The notes below the pieces were generated by a model. The model saw only the letters and a list, made by a program, of their open reading frames with translations. It was not told the DNA's origin and made no database searches. From Mantis religiosa (taxonomy: Eukaryota > Arthropoda > Insecta > Mantodea > Mantidae): DNA of 64,000 nucleotides. Of the stretch, positions 27,350-42,098 are shown piece after piece. Where the stretch lies: assembly GCA_030765055.1 (NCBI GenBank), contig CM060950.1, positions 458,365,710 to 458,429,709 on the forward strand. Reading direction: 5' to 3'. The translations under genes were made by a program, and so were the position numbers. Numbering within the stretch: the stretch's first letter is position 1; the number at the start of each line of letters is the position of its first letter.

Positions 27350-29365
27350 ATATCCTAAAAGATGAAATGTCCAGTAACATTAAGCTCTATGTACCCTGTA
27401 CTCATTTAAACATCATATCCTTCATCATCCGATATGACTTAATGTTGGAGGCTTTCCCTTATCCTAACAGATGAAATGTCTAGTAACATTAAGCTCTATG
27501 TACCCTGTACTCATTTAAACATTATTTCCTTCATCGTCCGATATGACTTAACGTTGGAGGCTTTCCCATATCCTAAAAGATGAAATGTCTAGTAACATTA
27601 AGCTCTATGTACCCTGTACTCATTTAAACATCATTTCCTTCATCGTCCGATATGACTTAACGTTGGAGGCTTTCCCTTATCCTAAAAGATGAAATGTCCA
27701 GTAACATTAAGCTCTGTGTACCCTGTACTCATTTAAACATCATCTCCTTCATCATCCGATATGACTTAATGTTGGAGGCTTTCCCTTATCCTAACAGATG
27801 AAATGTCTAGTAAAATTAAGCTCTATGTACCCTGTACTCATTTAAACATTATTTCCTTCATCGTCCGATATGACTTAACGTTGGAGGCTTTCCCTTATGC
27901 TGAAGGATAAATGTGTGGTAACACTAAGCTCTATGTGTCCTGTACTCATTTGCACATCATTTCACTCATCGCTCTATATGACTTAACCTTGGAGATTTTC
28001 CCTTTTGCTGAAAGATAAATGTGTGGTGACTCTAAGTTCTATGTACCCTGTACTCATTTAAACATTATTTCCTTCTTCGTCCGATGTGACTTAACGTTGG
28101 AGGCTTTCCCATATCCTAAAAGATTTAATGTCCAGTAACATTAAGCTCTATGTACCCTGTAATCATTTAAACATCATTTCCTTCATCGTCCGATATCACT
28201 TAACGTTGGAGGCTTTCCCATATCCTAAAAGATGAAATGTCCAGTAACATTAAGCTCAATGTACCCTGTACTCATTTAAACATCATTTCCTTCATCGTCC
28301 GATGTGACTTAACGTTGCAGGCTTACCCGTATCCTAAAAGAGGATATGTCTAGTAACATTAAGCTCTATGTACCCTGTACTCATTTAAACATCATTTCCT
28401 TCTTCGTCCGATGTGACTTAACGTTGGAGGCTTTCCCATATCCTAAAAGATGAAATGTCCAGTAACATTAAGCTCTATGTACCCTGTACTCATTTAAACA
28501 TCATTTCCTTCTTCGTCTGATGTGACTTAACGTTGGAGGCTTTCCCATATCCTAAAAGATGAAATGTCCAGTAAAATTAAGCTCTGTGTACCCTGTACTC
28601 ATTTAAACATCATTTCCTTCTTCGTCCGATATGACTTAACGTTGGAGGCTTTCCCTTATCCTAAAAGATGAAATGTCCAGTAACATTAAGCTCTATGTAA
28701 CCTGTACTCATTTAAATATAATTTCCTTCATCGTCCGATGTGACTTAACGTTGGAGGCTTTCCCTTATCCTAAAAGATGAAATGTCCAGTAACATTAAGC
28801 TCTATGTACCCTGTACTCATTTAAACATCATTTCCTTCTTCGTCCGATATGACTTAACGTTGGAGGCTTTCCCTTATCCTAAAAGATGAAATGTCCAGTA
28901 ACATTAAGCTCTATGTACCCTGTACTCATTTAAACATCGTTTCCTTCTTCGTCTGATAGGACTTAACGTTGGAGGCTTTCCCATATCCTAAAAGATGAAA
29001 TGTCCAGTAAAATTAAGCTCTATGTACCTTGTACTCATTTAAACATCATTTCCTTCTTCGTCCGATATGACTTAACGTTGGAGGCTTTCCCTTATCCTAA
29101 AAGATGAAATGTCCAGTAACATTAAGCTCTATGTACCCTGTACTCATTTAAACATCGTTTACTTCTTCGTCCCATATGACTTGAGGTTGGAGGCTTTCCC
29201 TTATCCTAATAGATGAATGTCCGATAACTCTAAGCTCTATGTACCCTGTACTCCTTTAAACATCATTTCCTTCATCGTCCGATATGATTTAACGTTGGAG
29301 GCTTTCCCTTATCCTAAATGATGAAATACCTAGTAACCGTAAGCTCCATGTACCCTGTACTCATT
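27350..29365 (+). repeat. Duplicated satellite block C, copy 1
   Basis: About 2.0 kb that recurs at 40083-42098, offset exactly 12733 bp at three spaced markers: catcatatcc 27411/40144, tcccttatgctga 27891/40624 and gctctgtgta 28581/41314. It includes a divergent pair of monomers (27890-28050) with aaatgtgtggt and tttgcacatc. The right end is lost near 29366, where copy 1 returns to bulk monomers and copy 2 runs into divergent ones. Confidence 0.8.
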
Positions 29366-29599
29366 TAAACATCATTTCCTTCTTCGTCCGATGTGACTTA
29401 ACGTTGGAGGCTTTCCCATATCCTAAAAGACGAAATGTCCAGTAACATTAAGCTCTATGTACCCTGTACTCATTTAAACATCATTTCCTTCATCGTCCGA
29501 TATGACTTAACGTTGGAGGCTTTCCCATATCCTAAAAGATGAAATGTCCAGTAACATTAAGCTCTATGTACCCTGTACTCATTTAAACATCATTTCCTT

Positions 29600-29665
29600 C
29601 TTCGTCCGATATGACTTAGAAGATGATGAAATACTAAATGATGAAATACCTAGTAACCGTAAGCT
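29600..29665 (+). repeat. Scrambled satellite monomer
   Basis: The 109-bp rhythm is broken: after cgatatgactta comes gaagatgatgaaatactaa followed by atgatgaaatacctagtaac, a chimeric, shortened monomer. It joins the aaatacctagtaaccg subtype (also at 29325 and 41945) to an ordinary one. The in-frame change creates a spurious 69-codon frame with no protein meaning. Confidence 0.65.
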
Positions 29666-32600
29666 CCATGTACCCTGTACTCATTTAAACATCATTTCCT
29701 TCTTCGTCCGATGTGACTTAACGTTGGAGGCTTTCCCATATCCTAAAAGATGAAATGTCCAGTAACATTAAGCTCTATGTACCCTGTACTCATTTAAACA
29801 TCATTTCCTTCATCGTCCGATATGACTTAACGTTGGAGGCTTTCCCATATCCTAAAAGATGAAATGTCCAGTAACATTAAGCTCTATGTACCCTGTACTC
29901 ATTTAAACATCATTTCCTTCTTCGTCCGATATGACTTAACGTTGCAGGCTTACCCATATCCTAAAACATGAAATGTCCAGTAACATTAAGCTCTATGTAC
30001 CCTGTACTCATTTAAACATCATTTCCTTCATCGTCTGATATGACCTAACGTTGGAGGCTTTCCCATATCCTAAAAGATGAAATGTCCAGTAACATTAAGC
30101 TCTATGTACCCTGTACTCATTTAAACATCATTTCCTTCATCGTCCGATATGACTTAACGTTGGAGGCTTTCCCATATCCTAAAAGATGAAATGTCCAGTA
30201 ACATTAAGCTCTATGTACCCTGTACTCATTTAAACATCATTTCCATCATCGTCTGATATGACTTAACGTTGGAGGCTTTCCCATATCCTAAAAGATGAAA
30301 TGTCCAGTAACATTAAGCTCTATGTAGCCTGTACTCATTTAAACATCATTTCCTTCTTCCTCCGATATGACTTAACGTTGGAGGCTTTCCCATATCCTAA
30401 AAGATGAAATGTCTAGTAACATTAAGCTCTATGTACCCTGTACTCATTTAAACATCATTTCCTTCATCGTCCGATATGACTTAACGTTGGAGGCTTTCCC
30501 ATATCCTAAAAGATGAAATGTCTAGTAACATTAAGCTCTATGTACCCTGTACTCATTTAAACATCATTTCCTTCTTCCTCCGATATGACTTAACGTTGGA
30601 GGCTTTCCCATATCCTAAAAGATGAAATGTCTAGTAACATTAAGCTCTATGTACCCTGTACTCATTTAAACATAATTTCTTTCTTCGTCCGATATGACTT
30701 AACGTTAGAGGCTTTCCCATATAGTAAAAGATGAAATGTCTAGTAACATTAAGCTCTATGTACCCTGTACTCATTTAAACATCATTTCCTTCTTCCTCCG
30801 ATATGACTTAACGTTGGAGGCTTTCCCATATCCTAAAAGATGAAATGTCTAGTAACATTAAGCTCTATGTACCCTGTACTTATTTAAACATCATTTCCTT
30901 CTTCCTCCGATATGACTTAACGTTGGAGGCTTACCCATATCCTAAAAGATGTAATGTCTAGTAACATTAAGCTCTATGTACCCTGTACTCATTTAAACAT
31001 CATTCCCTTCTTCCTCCGATATGACTTAACGTTGGAGGCTTACCCATATCCAAAAAGATGAAATGTCCAGTAACATTAAGCTCTATGTACCCTGTACTCA
31101 TTTAAACATCATTTCCTTCATCGTCCGATGTGACTTAACGTTGGAGGCTTACCCATATCCTAAAAGATGAAATGTCCAGTAACATTAAGCTCTATGTACC
31201 CTGTACTCATTTAAACATCATTTCCTTCATCGTCCGATATGACTTAACGTTGGAGGCTTACCCATATCCTAAAAGATGAAATGTCTAGTAACATTAAGCT
31301 CTATGTACCCTGTACTCATTTAAACATCATTTCCTTCTTCCTCCGATATGACTTAACGTTGGAGGCTTACCCATATCCTAAAAGATGAAATGTCTAGTAA
31401 CATTAAGCTCTATGTACCCTGTACTCATTTAAACATCATTTCCTTCTTCCTCCGATATGACTTAACGTTGGAGGCTTACCCATATCCTAAAAGATGAAAT
31501 GTCCAGTAACATTAAGCTCTATGTACCCTGTACTCATTTAAACATCATTTCCTTCATCGTCCGATATGACTTAACGTTGGAGGCTTTCCCATATCCTAAA
31601 AGATGAAATGTCCAGTAACATTAAGCTCTATGTACCCTGTACTCATTTAAACATCATTTCCTTCTTCCTCCGATATGACTTAACGTTGGAGGCTTTCCCA
31701 TATCCTAAAAGATGAAATGTCCAGTAACATTAAGCTCTATGTACCCTGTACTCATTTAAACATCATTTCCTTCTTCCTCCGATATGACTTAACGTTGGAG
31801 GCTTACCCATATCCTAAAAGATGAAATGTCCAGTAACATTAAGCTCTATGTTCCCTGTACTCATTTAAACATCATTTCCTTCTTCCTCCGATATGACTTA
31901 ACGTTGGAGGCTTTCCCATATCCTAAAAGATGAAATGTCTAGTAAAATTAAGCTCTATGCACCCTGTACTCATTTAAACATCATTTCCTTCTTCCTCCGA
32001 TATGACTTAACGTTGGAGGCTTACCCATATCCTAAAAGATGAAATGTCCAGTAACATTAAGCTCTATGTACCCTGTACTCATTTAAACATCATTTCCTTC
32101 TTCCTCCGATATGACTTAACGTTGGAGGCTTTCCCATATCCTAAAAGATGAAATGTCTAGTAAAATTAAGCTCTATGTACCCTGTACTCATTTAAACATC
32201 ATTTCCTTCTTCCTCCGATGTGACTTAACGTTGGAGGCTTTCCCATATCCTAAAAGATGAAATGTCTAGTAAAATTAAGCTCTATGTACCCTGTACTCAT
32301 TTAAACATCATTTCCTTCATCGTCCGATGTGACTTAACGTTGGAGGCTTTCCCATATCCTAAAAGATGAAATGTCCAGTAACATTAAGCTCTATGTACCC
32401 TGTACTCATTTAAACATCATTTCCTTCTTCCTCCGATATGACTTAACGTTGGAGGCTTTCCCATATCCTAAAAGATGAAATGTCCAGTAACATTAAGCTC
32501 TATGTACCCTGTACTCATTTAAACATTATTTCCTTCTTCCTCCGTTATGACTTAACGTTGGAGGCTTTCCCATATCCTAAAAGATGAAATGTCTAGTAAC

Positions 32601-34099
32601 ATTAAGCTCTATGTACCCTGTACTCGTTTAAACATCATTTCCTTCTTCCTCCGATATGACTTAACGTTGGAGGCTTTCCCATATCCTAAAAGACGAAATG
32701 TCTAGTAACATTAAGCTCTATGTACCCTGTACTCATTTAAACATCATTTCCTTCTTCCTCCGATATGACTTAACGTTGGAGGCTTTCCCATATCCTAAAA
32801 GATGAAATGTCCAGTAACATTAAGCTCTATGTACCCTGTACTCATTTAAACATCATTTCCTTCTTCCTCCGATATGACTTAACGTTGGAGGCTTTCCCAT
32901 ATCCTAAAAGATGAAATGTCCAGTAACATTAAGCTCTATGTACCCTGTACTCATTTAAACATCATTTCCTTCTTCGTCCGATATGACTTAACGTTGGAGG
33001 CTTTCCCATATCCTAAAAGATGAAATGTCCAGTAACATTAAGCTCTATGTACCCTGTACTCATTTAAACATCATTTCCTTCTTCCTCCGATATGACTTAA
33101 CGTTGGAGGCTTACCCATATCCTAAAAGATGAACTGTCTAGTAACATTAAGCTCAATGTACCCTGTACTCATTTAAACATCATTTCCTTCATCGTCCGAT
33201 GTGACTTAACGTTGCAGGCTTACCCTTATCCTAAAAGATGAACTGTCTAGTAACATTAAGCTCAATGTACCCTGTACACATTTAAACATCATTTCCTTCA
33301 TCGTCCGATATCACTTAACGTTGGAGGCTTTTCCATATCCTAAAAGATGAAATGTCCAGTAACATTAAGCTCTATGTACCCTGTACTCATTTAAACATCA
33401 TTTCCTTCATCGTCTGATGTGACTTAACGTTGCAGGCTTAAACTTATCCTAAATGATGAAATGTCTAGTAACATTAAGCTCTATGTACCCCTACTCATTT
33501 AAACATCATTTCCTTCATCGTCCGATGTGACTTAACGTTGCAGGCTTACCCATATCCTAAAAGAAGAAATGTCTAGTAACATTAAGCTCTATGTACCCTG
33601 TACTCATTTAAACATCATTTCCTTCATCGTCCGATGTGACTTAACGTTGCAGGCTTACCCTTATCCTAAAAGATGAAATGTCTAGTAACATTAAGCTCTA
33701 TGTACCCTGTACTCATTTAAACATCATTTCCTTCTTCGTCCGATGTGACTTAACGTTGGAGGCTTTCCCATATCCTAAAAGATGAAATGTCCATTAACAT
33801 TAAGCTCTATGTACCCTGTACTCATTTAAACATAATTTCCTTCTTCGTCCGATATGACTTAACGTTGGAGGTTTCCCATATCCTAAAAGATGAAATGTCT
33901 AGTAACATTAAGCTCTATGTACCCTGTACTCATTTAAATATAATTTCCTTCTTCCTCCGATATGACTTAACGTTGGAGGCTTTCCCTTATCCTAAAAGAT
34001 GAAATGTCTAGTAACATTAAGCTCTATGTAACCTGTACTCATTTAAACATCATTTCCTTCATCGTCCGATATGACTTAACGTTGGAGGCTTTCCCATAT

Positions 34100-36275
34100 C
34101 CTAAAAGATGAAATGTCTAGTAAAATTAAGCTCTATGTAACCTGTACTCATTTAAACATCATTTCCTTCATCGTCCGATATGACTTAACGTTGGAGGCTT
34201 TCCCATATCCTAAAAGATGAAATGTCTAGTAACATTAAGCTCTATGTAACCTGTACTCATTTAAACATCATTTCCTTCATCGTCCGATATGACTTAACGT
34301 TGGAGGCTTTCCCATATCCTAAAAGATGAAATGTCGTAACATTAAGCTCTATGTACCCTGTACTCATTTAAACATCATTTCCTGCATCGTCCGATATGAC
34401 TTAACGTTGGAGGCTTTCCCATATCCAAAAAGATGAAATGACTAGTAACATTAAGCTCTATGTAACCTGTACTCATTTAAACATCATTTCCTTCATCGTC
34501 CGATATGACTTAACGTTGGAGGCTTTCCCATATCCTAAAAGATGAAATGTCCAGTAAAATTAAGCTCTATGTACCCTGTACTCATTTAAACATCATTTCC
34601 TTCTTCCTCCGATGTGACTTAACGTTGGAGGCTTTCCCTTATCCTAAAAGATGAAATGTCTAGTAACATTAAGCTCTATGTACCCTGTACTCATTTAAAC
34701 ATCATTTCCTTCATCGTCCGATATGACTTAATGTTGGAGGCTTTCCCTTATCCTAAAAGATGAAATGTCTAGTAACATTAAGCTCTATGTACCCTGTACT
34801 CATTTAAACATCATTTCCTTCTTCCTCCGATGTGACTTAACGTTGGAGGCTTTCCCTTATCCTAAATGATGAAATGTCTAGTAACATTAAGCTCTATGTA
34901 CCCTGTACTCATTTAAACATCATTTCCTTCTTCGTCCGATATGACTTAATGTTGGAGGCTTTCCCTTATCCTAAAAGATGAAATGTCTAGTAACATTAAG
35001 CTCCCTGTACCCTGTACTCATTTAAACATCATTTCCTTCATCGTCCGATATGACTTAACGTTGGAGGCTTTCCTTTATCCTAAAAGATGAAATGTCCAGT
35101 AACATTAAGCTCTATGTAACCTGTACTCATTTAAACATCATTTCCTTCTTCCTCCGATGTGACTTAACGTTGGAGGCTTTCCCATATCCTAAAAGATGAA
35201 ATGTCTAGTAACATTAAGCTCTATGTAACCTGTACTCATTTAAACATCATTTCCTTCATCGTCCGATATGACTTAACGTTGGAGGCTTTCCCATATCCTA
35301 AAAGATGAAATGTCTAGTAACATTAAGCTCTATGTAACCTGTACTCATTTAAACATCATTTCCTTCATCGTCCGATATGACTTAACGTTGGAGGCTTTCC
35401 CATATCCTAAAAGATGAAATGTCGTAACATTAAGCTCTATGTACCCTGTACTCATTTAAACATCATTTCCTGCATCGTCCGATATGACTTAACGTTGGAG
35501 GCTTTCCCATATCCAAAAAGATGAAATGACTAGTAACATTAAGCTCTATGTAACCTGTACTCATTTAAACATCATTTCCTTCATCGTCCGATATGACTTA
35601 ACGTTGGAGGCTTTCCCATATCCTAAAAGATGAAATGTCCAGTAAAATTAAGCTCTATGTACCCTGTACTCATTTAAACATCATTTCCTTCTTCCTCCGA
35701 TGTGACTTAACGTTGGAGGCTTTCCCTTATCCTAAAAGATGAAATGTCTAGTAACATTAAGCTCTATGTACCCTGTACTCATTTAAACATCATTTCCTTC
35801 ATCGTCCGATATGACTTAATGTTGGAGGCTTTCCCTTATCCTAAAAGATGAAATGTCTAGTAACATTAAGCTCTATGTACCCTGTACTCATTTAAACATC
35901 ATTTCCTTCTTCCTCCGATGTGACTTAACGTTGGAGGCTTTCCCTTATCCTAAATGATGAAATGTCTAGTAACATTAAGCTCTATGTACCCTGTACTCAT
36001 TTAAACATCATTTCCTTCATCGTCCGATATGACTTAATGTTGGAGGCTTTCCCTTATCCTAAAAGATGAAATGTCTAGTAACATTAAGCTCCCTGTACCC
36101 TGTACTCATTTAAACATCATTTCCTTCATCGTCCGATATGACTTAACGTTGGAGGCTTTCCTTTATCCTAAAAGATGAAATGTCCAGTAACATTAAGCTC
36201 TATGTAACCTGTACTCATTTAAACATCATTTCCTTCTTCCTCCGATGTGACTTAACGTTGGAGGCTTTCCCATAT
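34100..36275 (+). repeat. 1088-bp tandem duplication of ten monomers
   Basis: Two adjacent ten-monomer blocks. The private markers gtcgtaac (34333 and 35421; two bases deleted from the usual monomer) and ctccctgtac (35001 and 36089) are both 1088 bp apart. Rare words such as cctgcatcgtcc and aaatgactagtaac are shared in the same order. Confidence 0.85.
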
Positions 36276-37429
36276 CCTAAAAGATGAAATGTCTAGTAAC
36301 ATTAAGCTCTATGTACCCTGTACTCATTTAAACATCATTTCCTTCTTCCTCTGATATGACTTAACGTTGGAGGCTTTCCCATATCCTAAAAGATGAAATG
36401 TCTAGTAACATTAAGCTCTATGTAACCTGTACTCATTTAAACATCATTTCCTTCATCGTCCGATATGACTTAACGTTGGAGGCTTTCCCATATCCTAAGA
36501 GATGAAATTTCTAGTACCATTAAGCTCTATGTAACCTGTACTCATTTAAACATCATTTCCTTCATCGTCCGATATGACTTAACGTTGGAGGCTTTCCCAT
36601 ATCCTAAAAGATGAAATGCCTAGTAACATTAAGCTCTATGTACCCTGTACTCATTTAAACATCATTTCCTTCTTCCTCTGATATGACTTAACGTTGGAGG
36701 CTTTCCCACATCCTAAAAGATGAAATGCCTAGTAACATTAAGCTCTATGTACCCTGTACTCATTTAAACATCATTTCCTTCTTCCTCTGATGTGACTTAA
36801 CGTTGGAGGCTTTCCCATATCCTAAAAGATGAAATGTCTAGTAACATTAAGCTCTACGTACCCTGTACTCATTTAAACATCATTTCCTTCTTCCTCCGAT
36901 ATGACTTAACGTTGGAGGCTTTCCCATATCCTAAAAGATGAAATGTCTAGTAACATTAAGCTCTATGTACCCTGTACTCATTTAAACATCATTTCCTTCA
37001 TCGTCCGATGTGACAACGTTAGAGGCTTTCCCATATCCTAAAAGATGAAATGTCTAGTAACATTAAGCTCTATGTAACCTGTACTCATTTAAACATCATT
37101 TCCTTCATCGTCCGATGTGACTTAACGTTAGAGGCTTTCCCATATCCTAAAAGATGAAATGTCTAGTAACATTAAGCTCTATGTACCGTGTACTCATTTA
37201 AACATCATTTCCTTCTTCGTCCGATGTGACTTAACGTTGGAGGCTTTCCCATATCCTAAAAGATGAAATGTCTAGTAACATTAAGCTCTATGTACCCTGT
37301 ACTCATTTAAACATAATTTCCTTCTTCGTCCGATGTGACTTAACGTTGGAGGCTTTCCCATATCCTAAAAGATGAAATGTCCAGTAAAATTAAGCTCTAT
37401 GTACCCTGTACTCATTTAAACATTATTTC

Positions 37430-38090
37430 CTTCTTCGTCCGATATGACTTAATGTTGGAGGCTTTCCTTTATCCTAAAAGATGAAATGTCAGTTAACATT
37501 AAGCTCTATGTACCCTGTACTCATTTAAACATCCTTTCCTTCATCGTCCGATATGACTTAACGTTGGAGGCTTTCCCATATCCTAAAAGATGAAATGTCC
37601 AGTAACATTAAGCTCTATGTACCCTGTACTCATTTAAACATTATTTCCTTCTTCGTCCGATATGACTTAATGTTGGAGGCTTTCCCATATCCTAAAAGAT
37701 GAAATGTCTAGTAACATTAAGCTCTATGTACCCTGTACTCATTTAAACATCATTTCCTTCATCGTCCGATATGACTTAACGTTGGAGGCTTTCCCATATC
37801 CTAAAAGATGAAATGTCCAGTAACATTAAGCTCTATGTACCCTGTACTCATTTAAACATCATTTCCTTCATCGTCCGATATGACTTAACGTTGGAGGCTT
37901 TCCTTTATCCTAAAAGATGAAATGTCCAGTAACATTAAGCTCTATGTACCCTGTACTCATTTAAACATTATTTCCTTCTTCGTCCGATATGACTTAATGT
38001 TGGAGGCTTTCCTTTATCCTAAAAGATGAAATGTCAGTTAACATTAAGCTCTATGTACCCTGTACTCATTTAAACATCATTTCCTTCATC
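37430..38090 (+). repeat. 545-bp duplicated satellite segment
   Basis: The rare variant gtcagttaacatt occurs at 37488 and 38033, exactly five monomers apart, each preceded by a ggctttcctttatcc monomer, showing a local five-monomer duplication. Confidence 0.7.
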
Positions 38091-40082
38091 GTCCGATATG
38101 ACTTAACGTTGGAGGCTTTCCCATATCCTAAAAGATGAAATGTCCAGTAACATTAAGCTCTATGTACCCTGTACTCATTTAAACATCATTTCCTTCATCA
38201 TCCGATATGACTTAATGTTGGAGGCTTTCCCTTATCCTAACAGATGAAATGTCTAGTAACATTAAGCTCTATGTACCCTGTACTCATTTAAACATTATTT
38301 CCTTCATCGTCCGATATAACTTAACGTTGGAGGCTTTCCCTTATCCTAATAGATGAATGTCAGATAACTCTAAGCTCTATGGACCCTGTACTCATTTAAA
38401 CATCATTTCCTTCATCGTCCGATATGACTTAACGTTGGAAGCTTTCCCTTATCCTAAAAGATGAAATGCCTAGTAATCGTAAGCTCTATGTACCCTGTAC
38501 TCATTTATACATTATTTCATTCATCGTCCAATGTGACTTAACGCCGGAGGTTTTCCCTTTTGCTGAAAGATAAATGTGTGGTGACTCTAAGTTCTATGTA
38601 CCCTGTACTCATTTAAATATTATTTCCTTCTTCGTCCGATGTGACTTAACGTTGGAGGCTTTCCCTTTTCCTAAAAGATGAAATGTCCAGTAACATTAAG
38701 CTCTATGTACCCTGTACTCATTTAAACATCATTTCCTTCTTCGTCCGATATGACTTAACGTTGGAGGCTTTCCCTTATCCTAAAAGATGAAATGTCCAGT
38801 AACATTAAGCTCTATGTACCCTGTACTCATTTAAACATCATTTCCTTCATCGTCCGATGTGACTTAACGTTGGAGGCTTTCCCATATCCTAAAAGATGAA
38901 ATGTCCAGTAACATTAAGCTCTATGTACCCTGTACTCATTTAAACATCGTTTCCTTCTTCCTCCGATATGACTTAATGTTGGAGGCTTTCCCATATCCTA
39001 AAAGATGAAATGTCCAGTAAAATTAAGCACTATGTACCCTGTACTCATTTAAACATCATTTCCTTCTTCCTCCGATATGACTTAATGTTGCAGGCTTTCC
39101 CATATCCTAAAAGATGAAATGTCTAGTAACATTAAGCTCTATGTACCCTGTACTCATTTAAACATCATTTCCTTCATCGTCCGATATGACTTAACGTTAG
39201 AGGCTTTCCTTTATCCTAAAAGATGAAATGTCTAGTAACATTAAGCTCTATGTACCCTGTACTCATTTAAACATCATTTCCTTCATCGTCCGATATGACT
39301 TAACGTTGCAGGCTTAAACTTATCCTAAAAGATGAAATGTCCAGTAACATTAAGCTCTATGTAACCTGTACTCATTTAAATATAATTTCCTTCATCGTCC
39401 GATATGACTTAACGTTGGAGGCTTTCCCATATCCTAAAAGATGAAATGTCCAGTAACATTAAGCTCTATGTACCCTGTACTCATTTAAACATCGTTTCCT
39501 TCATCGTCCGATATGACTTAACGTTGGAGGCTTTCCCATATCCTAAAAGATGAAATGTCTAGTAACATTAAGCTCTATGTACCCTGTACTCATTTAAAAA
39601 TCGTTTCCTTCATCGTCCGATATGATTTAACGTTGGAGGCTTTCCCATATCCTAAAAGATGAAATGTCTAGTAACATTAAGCTCTATGTACCCTGTACTC
39701 ATTTAAAAATCGTTTCCTTCATCGTCCGATATGACTCAACGTTGGAGGCTTTCCCATATCCTAAAATATGAAATGTCTAGTAACATTAAGCTCTATGTAC
39801 CCTGTACTCATTTAAAAATCGTTTCCTTCATCGTCCGATATGATTTAACGTTGCAGGCTTTCCCTTATCCTAAAAGATGAAATGTCCAGTAACATTAAGC
39901 TCTATGTACCCTGTACTCATTTAAACATCATATCCTTCTTCGTCCGATGTGACTTAACGTTGGAGGCTTTCCTTTATCCTAAAAGATGAAATGTCTAGTA
40001 ACATTAAGCTCTATGTACCCTGTACTCATTTAAACATCATTTCCTTCTTCGTCCGATATGACTTAACGTTGGAGGCTTTCCC

Positions 40083-42098
40083 ATATCCTAAAAGATGAAA
40101 TGTCCAGTAACATTAAGCTCTATGTACCCTGTACTCATTTAAACATCATATCCTTCATCATCCGATATGACTTCATGTTGGAGGCTTTCCCTTATCCTAA
40201 CAGATGAAATGTCTAGTAACATTAAGCTCTATGTACCCTGTACTCATTTAAACATTATTTCCTTCATCGTCCGATATGACTTAACGTTGGAGGCTTTCCT
40301 TTATCCTAAAAGATGAAATGTCTAGTAACATTAAGCTCTATGTACCCTGTACTCATTTAAACATCATTTCCTTCATCGTCCGATGTGACTTAACGTTGGA
40401 GGTTTTCCCTTATCCTAAAAGATGAAATGTCTAGTAACATTAAGCTCTATGTACCCTGTACTCATTTAAACATCATTTCCTTCATCATCCGATATGACTT
40501 AATGTTGGAGGCTTTCCCTGATCCTAACAGATGAAATGTCTAGTAACATTAAGCTCTATGTACCCTGTACTCATTTAAACATTATTTCCTTCATCGTCCG
40601 ATATGACTTAGCGTTGGAGGCTTTCCCTTATGCTGAGGGATAAATGTGTGGTAACACTAAGCTCTATGTGTCCTGTACTCATTTGCACATCATTTCACTC
40701 ATCGCTCTATATGACTTAACCTTGGAGATTTTCCCTTTTGCTGAAAGATAAATGTGTGGTGACTCTAAGTTCTATGTACCCTGTACTCATTTAAACATTA
40801 TTTCCTTCTTCGTCCGATGTGACTTAACGTTGGAGGCTTTCCCATATCCTAAAAGATTTAATGTCCAGTAACATTAAGCTCTATGTACCCTGTATTCATT
40901 TAAACATCATTTTCTTCATCGTCCGATATCACTTAACGTTGGAGGCTTTCCCATATCCTAAAAGATGAAATGTCCAGTAACATTAAGCTCAATGTACCCT
41001 GTACTCATTTAAACATCATTTCCTTCATCGTCCGATGTGACTTAACGTTGCAGGCTTACCCTTATCCTAAAAGACGAAATGTCTAGTAACATTAAGCTCT
41101 ATGTACCCTGTACTCATTTAAACATCATTTCCTTCTTCGTCCGATGTGACTTAACGTTGGAGGCTTTCCCATATCCTAAAAGATGAAATGTCCAGTAACA
41201 TTAAGCTCTATGTACCCTGTACTCATTTAAACATCATTTCCTTCTTCGTCTGATGTGACTTAACGTTGGAGGCTTTCCCATATCCTAAAAGATGAAATGT
41301 CCAGTAAAATTAAGCTCTGTGTACCCTGTACTCATTTAAACATCATTTCCTTCTTCGTCCGATGTGACTTAACTTTGGAGGCTTTCCCTTATCCTAAAAG
41401 ATGAAATGTCCAGTAACATTAAGCTCTATGTACCCTGTACTCATTTAAACATCATTTCCTTCTTCGTCCGATATGACTTAACGTTGGAGGCTTTCCCTTA
41501 TCCTAAAAGATCAAATGTCCAGTAACATTAAGCTCTATGTACCCTGTACTCATTTAAACATCGTTTCCTTCTTCGTCTGATATGACTTAACGTTGGAGGC
41601 TTTCCCATATCCTAAAAGATGAAATGTCCAGTAAAATTAAGCTCTATGTACCTTGTACTCATTTAAACATCATTTCCTTCTTCGTCCGATATGACTTAAC
41701 GTTGGAGGCTTTCCCTTATCCTAAAAGATGAAATGTCCAGTAACATTAAGCTCTATGTACCCTGTACTCATTTAAACATCGTTTCCTTCTTCGTCCCATA
41801 TGACTTGAGGTTGGAGGCTTTCCCTTATCCTAATAGATGAATGTCCGATAACTCTAAGCTCTATGTACCCTGTACTCCTTTAAACATCATTTCCTTCATC
41901 GTCCGATATGATTTAACGTTGGATGCTTTCCCTTATCCTAAATGATGAAATACCTAGTAACCGTAAGCTCCATGTACCCTGTACTCATTTACACATTATT
42001 TCATTCATCGTCCAATGTGACTTAACGTCGGAGGTTTTCCCTTTACTGAGAGATGAATGACCGATAACACCTGTATTCATTTGAACACCATTTCGCTC
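40083..42098 (+). repeat. Duplicated satellite block C, copy 2
   Basis: Second copy of the 27350-29365 block (offset 12733). It differs by scattered substitutions, for example tgctgaggga near 40632 against tgctgaagga near 27901. Its right end continues into the divergent island at 41825-42330, so it also preserves the neighbourhood seen at 22590-23090. Confidence 0.8.

Noticed and set aside
29544..29753. 69-codon open frame inside the satellite array
   Set aside because: It exists only because a monomer is scrambled near 29610; it repeats the translated monomer and has no independent support. The similar frame at 33787-34002 has the same cause (a one-base-shorter monomer).
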